Of a stretch of 64,000 nt of DNA, positions 1 through 6,864 are shown one piece after another. Each line of letters opens with the position of its first letter. Position 1 is the first letter of the stretch. The position numbers were made by a program, and so were the translations under genes. The DNA is from Proteobacteria bacterium DTSAM18 (GTDB lineage: Bacteria; Myxococcota_A; UBA796; GCA-2862545). The stretch covers positions 186,001 to 250,000 of the forward strand of contig JARACJ010000004.1 in assembly GCA_028767165.1 (NCBI GenBank), read 5' to 3'. Below the pieces are notes generated by a model, which did no database searches, was not told where the DNA came from, and saw only the letters and a program-made list of their open reading frames with translations.

Positions 1-1505
1 CCTGCGAGGTCGACGCCGACTGCAAGAGCGTCCTCGGCTCGCTGGCGTCCTGCAACGCCGGCTTCTGCGACGTGGCCCCCGTGCCCACCCGCTGTGCCGA
101 CACGGTCCCGGTGGATCTGTTCGACAACCCCGAGCACGTCGATCGCATCGTGCTCACCCACCTGTACGACTCCGACAAGCAGCAGCTCGAGCGCAACGCC
201 GTCGAGCTCGCGGTCACCGAGGCCAACTACGAAGGCGGCTTCCAGGGCCGGCTGTTCGGACTGGTGCACTGCGACTACGGCGAGGGCGCCTACCACGACG
301 GCCTCTCGCCCGAAGAAGCGGCCACCGATGTCTCCCAGACCATGACGGACCTGCTGGGCGTCACGCCCTTCGTCGGCCCCTACGAGTCGCCGGTGGCCCA
401 GGTGGTCTTCAAGAACCTCGAGTCCGACGGCGGCGGTTTCTTCGTCTCGCCCGCGGCTTCGGCGGCATCGCTCACGTCCATCGACGGCGTCGACAAGACC
501 GACACCAACCCCGGCACCTTCTGGCGCACGGTCCCCTCTGACGTCCTGCAGGGGCGTGCTGCGGCCTACGACATGCTCGCGCGCGTCGTCGGCAGCTCCG
601 AGCTCGTCACCGAGGAGCCCACCGACACCGGCGCGGGCGACACGGGCGCGGGCGACACCGGAGCGGGAGACACGGGCGTGGTCGCCGCGAACATCGCCGA
701 GGGCAACCCCATCGACCATGTGGCCGTGGTGTACGCCCGCGGCAACTACGGTGAGGGCCTCGCAGAGAACTTCCGCCAGGCGTTCACCGCCGAGGGTGGC
801 ACGGTCGATCTGCAGTCCTTCGATGGGCCCACGGGCCTCGAGTCGGCCGCCCTGGCGGTGGCCGCGAATCGCACCATCGAGGAGGTCTTCTTCATCGGCG
901 ACGACGCCGAGGACTACGCGGCCTTCCTCGGGGTGATGACCGCCCAGGACTACTTCAACAGCGACGGCACCACCCGCCGGATCATGCTGCCCTCCAACGC
1001 GGCTACGCCCCAGGTGCTCGACGCCATCCAGGACTACCGCACGATCTTCCGCTTCCTGCGGGGCACCCGTCCGGCCCTCGACACCTCGAGCTCGAACTCC
1101 AACTACGTCTCCTTCGCGGCGTCCTTCGTCCGCGAGTACGGTGTCGATCCCGAAGACTCCGTGATCACCGCCTACGCCTACGACGCCACCTGGCTGTCCA
1201 TGTACGCGAGCGTGTGGTCCCAGGCGCACAGCAACGAGATCGGTCTCGTGGGTCTCGGCAGCGGCATGCGCAACGTGTCCGATCCGGGATCGCCGGTGGT
1301 CAACCTGCGTCCCAGCGAGTGGAACCAGGGCGTCGGCTCGTTCGTCAACGGCGAGTCCATCAACGCCGTCGGCGTGTCCGGCAACCTCGACTTCGACGCG
1401 GTCGAGGAGGAGACCACCGCGCCCATCCAGATCTGGAACATCCTGGCCACGGGCACGAAGTTCAACGTGCTGTACACCTTCGACGCCGAAGAGCTGGCGA
1501 AGTAG
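1..1505 (+). CDS. Periplasmic-binding-protein type 1 family protein (5' end outside window)
   Basis: The reading frame is open from base 3 to the stop at 1503-1505, so the gene begins upstream of the window. The visible start has four Cys residues in a short stretch (3-72), suggesting a disulphide-rich N-terminal module. The rest resembles the amino-acid-binding, Leu/Ile/Val-type (Peripla_BP_6) fold: 'GLVHCDYGEG', a 'TPFVGPYESPVA' segment, and 'HVAVVYARGNYGEG' opening the second lobe. A GAGDTG repeat (about 620-680) sits between the lobes and looks like a flexible insertion. No ABC permease lies nearby, so a ligand sensor or receptor is as likely as a transporter subunit. Ligand unknown. Confidence 0.75.
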   Translation, partial: CEVDADCKSVLGSLASCNAGFCDVAPVPTRCADTVPVDLFDNPEHVDRIVLTHLYDSDKQQLERNAVELAVTEANYEGGFQGRLFGLVHCDYGEGAYHDGLSPEEAATDVSQTMTDLLGVTPFVGPYESPVAQVVFKNLESDGGGFFVSPAASAASLTSIDGVDKTDTNPGTFWRTVPSDVLQGRAAAYDMLARVVGSSELVTEEPTDTGAGDTGAGDTGAGDTGVVAANIAEGNPIDHVAVVYARGNYGEGLAENFRQAFTAEGGTVDLQSFDGPTGLESAALAVAANRTIEEVFFIGDDAEDYAAFLGVMTAQDYFNSDGTTRRIMLPSNAATPQVLDAIQDYRTIFRFLRGTRPALDTSSSNSNYVSFAASFVREYGVDPEDSVITAYAYDATWLSMYASVWSQAHSNEIGLVGLGSGMRNVSDPGSPVVNLRPSEWNQGVGSFVNGESINAVGVSGNLDFDAVEEETTAPIQIWNILATGTKFNVLYTFDAEELAK

Positions 1506-1523
1506 GCTGGGGCCTCGCCTCGC

Positions 1524-1558
1524 ACGCCCCCGAAGCGGCCGCGCCGCCTCGGGGGCGT
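1524..1558 (+). terminator. Intrinsic terminator-like hairpin
   Basis: A perfect 10-bp stem, ACGCCCCCGA at 1524-1533 and TCGGGGGCGT at 1549-1558, encloses a 15-base GC loop. It is followed by a weak T-rich tail (CCTGTTCTT). It lies just after the stop of the binding protein. Confidence 0.6.
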
Positions 1559-1587
1559 CCTGTTCTTGCGTCCGATCAGGAGGTCCC

Positions 1588-1992
1588 ATGCCCACCCGTT
1601 CCCGACGTTGCCCCTGCGGCTCCGGCCGACGCCTGCACCGGTGCTGCGGCCCCCTGCACGAGGGCCGGCCGGCCCCCACGGCCGAGGCGCTGATGCGGTC
1701 CCGCTTCGCGGCGTACGCGCTCGGTCTGGTGGACTACATCATCGCCACCACGCACCCCGACGGGGAGGCCTTCGAGGCCGACGAGGCCGCCTGGCGGGCG
1801 TCCATCGGGGCGTTCTGCGCGGCCACGCGCTTCGAGGGACTCGTGATCGAGGACGCCGGCGATCTGCCGGATGGAGATGCCTGGGTCACGTTCACCGCCC
1901 GGCTCACCCAGAAGGGGCACGACGCCTCGTTCACCGAGAAGAGCCGGTTCCGTCGCCACGACGGCCGCTGGTGCTACCTTCAGGCCATGTAG
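1588..1992 (+). CDS. ychJ: YchJ family protein (UPF0225, SEC-C motif)
   Basis: A 134-residue protein of the YchJ family, usually about 130-160 residues. The N-terminus carries a SEC-C-like zinc motif, 'CPCGSGRRLHRCCGPLH' at about residues 8-24. This is followed by the family block 'TAEALMRSRFAAYALG..DYI..TTHP', and then a small NTF2-like fold ending in 'W.Y'. Function is not established for the family; SEC-C motifs bind zinc and occur in proteins that contact ribosomes or SecB. The start is preceded by AGGAGGTCCC, a strong ribosome binding site. It is a stand-alone gene ahead of the TetR unit. Confidence 0.85.
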   Translation: MPTRSRRCPCGSGRRLHRCCGPLHEGRPAPTAEALMRSRFAAYALGLVDYIIATTHPDGEAFEADEAAWRASIGAFCAATRFEGLVIEDAGDLPDGDAWVTFTARLTQKGHDASFTEKSRFRRHDGRWCYLQAM

Positions 1993-2002
1993 CAACCCCC
2001 TG

Positions 2003-2030
2003 TTGCGTGAACGAACGGTCGTGCTATTCA
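2003..2030 (+). promoter_or_regulatory. TetR promoter with internal operator candidate
   Basis: A -35-like TTGCGT (2003-2008) and a -10-like TATTCA (2025-2030) are 16 bp apart. The spacer holds ACGAACGGTCGTGCT (2011-2025), whose core is ACGA-N4-TCGT. The same 15 bp recur exactly, inverted, at 2696-2710 inside the start of the hydrolase gene. An operator between -35 and -10 fits autorepression. With transcription starting about 7 bases beyond the -10, the TetR mRNA would be nearly leaderless, which agrees with the absence of an SD sequence before 2038. Confidence 0.55.
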
Positions 2031-2037
2031 TGGTGCC

Positions 2038-2637
2038 ATGACGAAGGGATCCGACACGAAGCAGGCCATCCTGCGCCAGGCCATGGTCTCCGCCACCCGC
2101 GACGGGCTGGAGGGGCTCACCATCGGCGTGCTGTCCAAGCAGGTCGGCATGTCCAAGTCCGGCCTGTTCGCGCACTTCGGCTCCAAGGAGGAGCTGCAGG
2201 TGCAGGTGGTCGAGTATGCCCGCGACCGCTTCGTCGATGCCGTCATCCTGCCCGCACTGCAGCAGCCCCGGGGCATCCCGCGGCTCGAGGCGTTCTTCGC
2301 CAACTGGCTCCGCTGGTTGCACGAGGGCGAACACAGCGGGGCCTGCCTGTTCACGAGCGCGAGCTTCGAGTTCGAGGACAAGCCCGGTCGCGTGCGCGAC
2401 GACCTCACGGAGCTCACCGCGAGTCTTCGGGAGTTCATCATCCGCGCCCTGTCCATCGCCGTGGCCGAAGGTCACCTGCGCAGCGACACCCCCATCCATG
2501 CCGTGGCCTTCTCCGTCCACAGCCTCATCATCGGCGTGCACATGGATGTGCGCTTCCTCCGCCGCGACGACCAGCCAGAGCTCGCGCGCCAGATGCTCGA
2601 GCAGCTGCTCCTCGTCTACCGAACCCCCTCCCACTGA
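2038..2637 (+). CDS. TetR/AcrR family transcriptional regulator
   Basis: A 199-residue one-component repressor. The N-terminal helix-turn-helix lies at about residues 5-52: 'KQAILRQAM', then 'LTIGVLSKQVGMSKSGLFAHFGSKEEL', which is the TetR signature. The C-terminal all-helical domain would bind an effector and form the dimer; its ligand cannot be read from sequence. No Shine-Dalgarno is visible upstream, so a leaderless transcript is likely. The adjacent hydrolase gene carries a second copy of the presumed operator, so it is the probable target besides the regulator itself. Confidence 0.92.
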   Translation: MTKGSDTKQAILRQAMVSATRDGLEGLTIGVLSKQVGMSKSGLFAHFGSKEELQVQVVEYARDRFVDAVILPALQQPRGIPRLEAFFANWLRWLHEGEHSGACLFTSASFEFEDKPGRVRDDLTELTASLREFIIRALSIAVAEGHLRSDTPIHAVAFSVHSLIIGVHMDVRFLRRDDQPELARQMLEQLLLVYRTPSH

Positions 2638-2668
2638 CCCACTCCAGCCCCGTCCCGGGAGTCTCGAC

Positions 2669-3544
2669 ATGCCACGCACCGAATCCTCGAAGAAAAGCAC
2701 GACCGTTCGTATGCCCCTCGCCATGCGGGCCACCATCACCGGTGTCGGCCTCCTCGGCCGCACCTCGCCCGCCCTGGCCTCCCGCGTCGGCTACTACCTG
2801 TGGACGAAGCCCCGTCGCTTCCCGGTGCCGGCCCGCGAGGAGGAGCTGCTGCGGTCGGCCACGCACTTCACCGTGCCGTACCACCTCGGGGGCCTGAAGG
2901 CCTGGCGCTGGGGCGACGAAGGACCGGTCGCACTCCTGGTCCACGGGTGGGAGGGGCGTGGCAGCCAGCTCGGTGCCTTCGTCGAGCCGCTGCTGCGGCA
3001 GGGCTACCAGGTCGTCACCTTCGACGGTCCCGGCCACGGACGCTCCCCGGGTAGCCGGGCGGCGATGCCCACCCTCGCGGATGGCGTGGGGGCGGTCCTC
3101 CGCCACCTCGGCGACGTCGAGGCCCTGGTCACCCACTCCTTCGGCGGTGCCTTCTCCATGCTGGCGCTGTCCGCGGGCGTGCACGTGCCCCGTGTGGCGA
3201 TGATCGCCGCGCCGGACGTGCGCTTCGCCCTGGATCGCTTCTCCGACATGGTCGCCTTCCGGGGCCCGACCCGGCGGCGCCTCGACGAGCTGGTGGTGGG
3301 GCGCTTCGGAACCTCCACCCACGACATGACCCCCGAGCGCATCGTCGGGCACCACGAGGGCAAGGCGCTGCTGGTGCACGACGTCGACGATCGCTTCGTG
3401 CCCCACACCGACATGCTGGCCCTCGCCGAGGCCCACCGCGACGTCCGGACCCTCTCCACCGAGGGCCTGGGCCATCACCGCATCCTCCGGGATCAGGCCG
3501 TCATCGATGCCGTGACCTCGTTCCTCGGCCCTGCGGCCGGCTGA
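2669..3544 (+). CDS. Alpha/beta hydrolase
   Basis: A 291-residue serine hydrolase of the alpha/beta fold. Visible landmarks are the oxyanion strand 'LLVHGWEGRG' (about 89-98), 'FDGPGHGRSPG' (118-128) and the nucleophile elbow 'HSFGGA' with Ser157. The acid is probably Asp240 or Asp241 ('HDVDDRFVP'), and the catalytic His is 269 or 270 ('GLGHHRIL'). The residue before His156 is Thr, so the elbow departs from GxSxG at its first position. The start ATG 2669 has GGGAG upstream. An in-frame ATG at 2711 is possible and would place the inverted TetR operator copy (2696-2710) just before it. A substrate cannot be assigned. Confidence 0.88.
   Translation: MPRTESSKKSTTVRMPLAMRATITGVGLLGRTSPALASRVGYYLWTKPRRFPVPAREEELLRSATHFTVPYHLGGLKAWRWGDEGPVALLVHGWEGRGSQLGAFVEPLLRQGYQVVTFDGPGHGRSPGSRAAMPTLADGVGAVLRHLGDVEALVTHSFGGAFSMLALSAGVHVPRVAMIAAPDVRFALDRFSDMVAFRGPTRRRLDELVVGRFGTSTHDMTPERIVGHHEGKALLVHDVDDRFVPHTDMLALAEAHRDVRTLSTEGLGHHRILRDQAVIDAVTSFLGPAAG
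2696..2710 (-). promoter_or_regulatory. Second copy of TetR operator candidate
   Basis: AGCACGACCGTTCGT is the exact reverse complement of the 15 bp in the TetR promoter. It lies 27 bases inside the hydrolase gene if the 2669 start is correct, or directly in front of the ATG at 2711. Confidence 0.5.
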
Positions 3545-3576
3545 GAAAAAAGCACCACGTCGCTGTAAGGCCTCCG

Positions 3577-3612
3577 CGACCTCCTTCGTTCCCCCGGCGC
3601 GAAAGGAGGTCG
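3577..3612 (+). promoter_or_regulatory. Hairpin masking the ribosome binding site
   Basis: CGACCTCCTT at 3577-3586 pairs perfectly with AAGGAGGTCG at 3603-3612. The second arm contains the whole strong Shine-Dalgarno (AAAGGAGGT) of the VWA gene that starts at 3615. The RBS would therefore be hidden in a 10-bp GC-rich stem unless opened, suggesting translational control. Confidence 0.55.
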
Positions 3613-3614
3613 TG

Positions 3615-5564
3615 ATGATCAAGCAGCGTGTGGTTCTGATGATGGGTGTGGGTCTGCCGGCGTTGGCGTCCGCCGGGCTTCCCTCGATGGAGATCGACGA
3701 GCAGTGCCTCGGCATCGCGGTGAAGGAGGAGCACTCCCTCATGTCCCGCACGACGTCCGTGGCCGGCGGACTGGGCGGCAGCGTGGTCATGGGCAGCGCC
3801 AAGGGGGCCCCGGCGCGCGTGTCCGCGGGAGCAGCCCGTCGCAGCGCGCCCCGGCGCAAGTCGCTCGCGCCCCAGGCGGAGATGAGCGCGGCCGACGAGG
3901 CCGCGCCGGCGCCTTCGGTCGCCCCCGCCCCACCGATGGCACCCGTGGAGTCCGAGGAAGCCATCGACATGGACGACGGCTTCCTGCGTGACCGGCGGGA
4001 CAAGGACCAGGCGGCGGCCTCCTTCGGCGGCACCGTGCACCTGTCCAACGACGACGCGCTGTCCCTGGCCTCTCCCCAGCGGCTGCTGTACGCCCTGGAG
4101 CGGCACCTGCCGACCCCGGTGGAGCACATCCGCCCCCACGAGTTCCTCAACTACTTCTCCTTCGACCTGCCCGGCGTGACCGGGGACGACGCCTTCGGTG
4201 TGGGCTGGAGCGCGGTGCAGCAGGACGACGGCCTCACCATGAGCATCGTGCTGCAGGGCCGGGAGCTCGACCGGGACGCCATGGACCTGACCTGGGTGGT
4301 CGACCGCTCCGGCTCCATGGGCGCCGACGACCGCATGCCCCTGACCCATGCCTCCCTGCGGACGATGGCCGAGAACCTGCAGGAGGGCGATCGCGTGGAT
4401 GTCGTGCTGTTCGACGACCGCTCCTGCGCCGCCGTGCGCAACTACGTGGCCGGTCGCGACAGCCTCGAGGCGCTCACCCGCGTCATCGGCCAGATCCAGC
4501 CCCGCGGCGGCACCGATCTGAACCAGGGCCTGCAGATGGGCTACGCCATGGCCGAGGCCCACGCCGCCGACTCCGGGCGCTCGGGACAGGTGATGGTGTT
4601 CACCGACGCCATGCTCAACACCGGTGACGTGTCCGTGGCCACCACCGAGCGCATCGGCGGCTCCCTCGACAAGCACGGCATCCGGCTCACGGGCGTGGGC
4701 GTGGGGGAGGACTTCCGCGACGACGTCCTCGACGCACTCACCGAGAAGGGCAAGGGGGCCTACCTGTTCCTCGGGTCGGAGGCCGTGGTCGAGCGCTTCT
4801 TCGGCGCGGGCCTGGGCAGCCTGCTCACGCCCCTGGCGGAGGACCTGAAGGTCGCCCTCGAGCTGCCGGACTCCCTCGGCATGGAGCGGTTCTACGGCGA
4901 GCAGATCTCCACCGTGGCCGCGGAGGTCCAGCCCGTCACCTTCGCCAGCGGTGCCTCCCAGGTGTTCTTCCAGGATCTGCGCATCGCCAGGAAGGGCCTG
5001 AAGGCCTCCGACGAGCTCGAGCTCGTGCTGAGCTGGAAGGACCCTGGAAGCGGGGAGGTCCGCAGCCAGGTCGTGCGCAAGCGCGCGGTGGAGCTGCTGC
5101 GCGCGGACACCACCCCGGTCTTCAAGGCACGGGCCCTGATGTCCTTCTCCGACGCGCTGCTGGCCCAGCAGATGGGCGGCGCCTGCGACGAGCCCGCCGG
5201 CGCCTTCGATCGGGCCCGGCAGGGAGCCCCCGGCGACGGCGAGCTGGCCTGGCTCGCCGACCTGATGCCCCGCAGCTGCGCCGTGGCCGCGGTCTCGCCC
5301 GGCGCTCCCGGGTTCGAGGCACCCGCCCTGCAGGTGGCCGTGGATGCCGACGTGCCGGTGGGCCAGGTCACGCTGCGCTGCGCGGACGGTGACCAGTCCG
5401 AGATCCTGTCGGCCGCGCGGCCCGCCGCCCGTTTCGCCCAGAAGACCGGCGCCTGCGAGGTCCAGGTCCAGGGGCCCGTGCCGCTTGTGACCCGGGTGGA
5501 GCTGGACGGGTCGGACACCGAGCTGATGTGCCGGGTCCGTGGGGGACGCATCGCCTGCCGCTGA
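3615..5564 (+). CDS. YfbK-like von Willebrand factor A domain protein
   Basis: A 649-residue exported protein. A signal peptide (residues 1-20, ending 'ALASA') is followed by an Ala/Pro/Arg-rich low-complexity stretch (about 60-115). The YfbK-type lead-in 'LERHLPTPVEHIRPHEFLNY' comes at about 161-180. The VWA domain runs from about 220 to 400, with an intact metal-ion adhesion site DRSGSM at 230-235 and a 'GGTD' loop further on. The C-terminal part resembles the domain that follows VWA in YfbK proteins. VWA domains bind protein partners through Mg2+; the partner here is unknown. GTG 3612 is an alternative start, but ATG 3615 has better spacing to AAAGGAGGT. It is convergent with the Gre-like gene. 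Confidence 0.85.
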   Translation: MIKQRVVLMMGVGLPALASAGLPSMEIDEQCLGIAVKEEHSLMSRTTSVAGGLGGSVVMGSAKGAPARVSAGAARRSAPRRKSLAPQAEMSAADEAAPAPSVAPAPPMAPVESEEAIDMDDGFLRDRRDKDQAAASFGGTVHLSNDDALSLASPQRLLYALERHLPTPVEHIRPHEFLNYFSFDLPGVTGDDAFGVGWSAVQQDDGLTMSIVLQGRELDRDAMDLTWVVDRSGSMGADDRMPLTHASLRTMAENLQEGDRVDVVLFDDRSCAAVRNYVAGRDSLEALTRVIGQIQPRGGTDLNQGLQMGYAMAEAHAADSGRSGQVMVFTDAMLNTGDVSVATTERIGGSLDKHGIRLTGVGVGEDFRDDVLDALTEKGKGAYLFLGSEAVVERFFGAGLGSLLTPLAEDLKVALELPDSLGMERFYGEQISTVAAEVQPVTFASGASQVFFQDLRIARKGLKASDELELVLSWKDPGSGEVRSQVVRKRAVELLRADTTPVFKARALMSFSDALLAQQMGGACDEPAGAFDRARQGAPGDGELAWLADLMPRSCAVAAVSPGAPGFEAPALQVAVDADVPVGQVTLRCADGDQSEILSAARPAARFAQKTGACEVQVQGPVPLVTRVELDGSDTELMCRVRGGRIACR

Positions 5565-5567
5565 GGC

Positions 5568-6041
5568 TCAGGCGACCGACACCACCACCCAGATCTGCGT
5601 GCCCGACGGGGTGGACCACTCCACCTCGTCGTCCTCCTCGGCCCCCAGCAGCGCCCGCCCGGGCGGTGACTGGGGGTCGATGACCTGCAGGCCGTCGACG
5701 ATCTCCTCTCCCGAACCTCCCGGAAGGATGATCATGCGGCGCGTCTGCTCTCCATCGTCGGACTCGATCTCGACGAGGGCACCGGGGCCCGCCTTGGTGC
5801 GCGGGGTGGGAGGCATCCGGTCGAGCAGGGACAGCTGGGCGTCGAGCTCCGACAGACGCGCCTGGATGCCCGCCGCGAGGTAGCCCTGGGACGACACGGC
5901 CGCCCGCTCACCCCGGTTGGCCGGCCGGTGATCGCCATCCACGCGGGTGCCCGCGCGGGCTCCGGCCTGGGACTTCAGCAGCTCCTGACGCACCGCCACC
6001 AGCCGCTCGCGATGGCGGGCCCACAGCGCCGACTTGTCCAT
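5568..6041 (-). CDS. GreA/GreB family elongation-factor-like protein
   Basis: A 157-residue protein with a GreA/GreB-like layout. The N-terminal half is helical and probably coiled coil ('LVAVRQELLKSQ', then 'SQGYLAAGIQARLSELDAQL'). The C-terminal FKBP-like domain contains 'GALVEIESDDGE', 'ILPGGSGEEI', 'VIDPQSPPGRALLGAEEDDEVEW'. That last segment matches the 'SPLGRALLGK..GD.V' block of Gre factors. The acidic tip residues used by GreA for RNA cleavage are not evident between the helices, so it may bind the RNA polymerase secondary channel without cleavage activity. It follows the upstream minus-strand gene by 4 bases and has GAGG before the start, so the two form an operon. Confidence 0.8.
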   Translation of the reverse strand: MDKSALWARHRERLVAVRQELLKSQAGARAGTRVDGDHRPANRGERAAVSSQGYLAAGIQARLSELDAQLSLLDRMPPTPRTKAGPGALVEIESDDGEQTRRMIILPGGSGEEIVDGLQVIDPQSPPGRALLGAEEDDEVEWSTPSGTQIWVVVSVA

Positions 6042-6045
6042 CGCC

Positions 6046-6801
6046 TCAGCCCACGCCCATCAGGTGGTCGTTGAGGGCCTCGCAGGACGCCTTGATGGTG
6101 GGCTCCACGCCCTCGGTGTCGAGCGCGGGGGCCGCCAGGGAGGCCAGCTCGTCGAGGGAGGTGCCGTTGGGCTGCAGCTCGAGGGATCGGAGGAGCGCAC
6201 CGAACGCGTCGTCCGGTGCGGCCGCGAGCCCGGCGAGGGAGGCCATGAACGTACGGTGGCCGGTCTGCAGCGGCATGGCGCCGAGCAGGGAGTTCAGCCC
6301 GTACCAGCGCACGAGGGCGTGGTCCTGGGCCGTGACGGCCTTCGCGGCGAGGGTCTGCAGCTGCTCGGCCAGCTCCGGCGGACAGCGATCGTGGGTGCGG
6401 ATCGCGTCGATCGCCTCGGCATCGTCCTCACGGGGCGTGACCCGCGACATCGGGGTGTACAGCCAGATCATGGTGGCGCCGGGGTGCATCGCCAGCAGGC
6501 GATCCGCCCAGAACACATCGTCGATGACCGGGAAGATGGCACGCCGGGCGGGGGTGAGCCGGGTGATCAGGTCGATCTGCCGCGGAGGCCGGAGGGCGGT
6601 GCCCTGGTAGGCCACGCCCCACTGGGGAAGGTGCGCGAACGCGTGGGGGGCCTGTCCGAGCAGTCGCGCCACCAGGACGGCCTCGTCGGCCGGGCCCACG
6701 ACGAACACGGGCGTGGCCACCTGGTCGTCGGGGGCGTCGAGCCACTCGTTCATCGTGTGGGCGGCCCGCTGCAGCCAGGCCTCGATCTCCTTGCGTTCCA
6801 T
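6046..6801 (-). CDS. Degenerate sulfotransferase-like hypothetical protein
   Basis: A 251-residue cytosolic protein. Two blocks recall the P-loop sulfotransferase fold: 'PVFVVGPADEAVLVARLLGQ' near the N-terminus stands where family members have a 5'-PAPS loop (typically GxPRSGTT), and 'HPGATMIWLYTPMSRV' matches the 3'-phosphate-binding strand-loop. The glycine/serine/threonine P-loop residues are replaced by acidic and aliphatic ones, so cofactor binding is doubtful. Start 6801 is preferred because GGGAG precedes it; an ATG at 6816 is also in frame but lacks an RBS. It is co-transcribed with the Gre-like gene (4-base gap). The function is unknown; the fold assignment is my inference. Confidence 0.5.
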   Translation of the reverse strand: MERKEIEAWLQRAAHTMNEWLDAPDDQVATPVFVVGPADEAVLVARLLGQAPHAFAHLPQWGVAYQGTALRPPRQIDLITRLTPARRAIFPVIDDVFWADRLLAMHPGATMIWLYTPMSRVTPREDDAEAIDAIRTHDRCPPELAEQLQTLAAKAVTAQDHALVRWYGLNSLLGAMPLQTGHRTFMASLAGLAAAPDDAFGALLRSLELQPNGTSLDELASLAAPALDTEGVEPTIKASCEALNDHLMGVG

Positions 6802-6864
6802 GAAGGCTCCCGTCATGGCCTGCTGGTTAGCATGTTGTCGGCCGGGCGCACGGCGGGAGGTACC

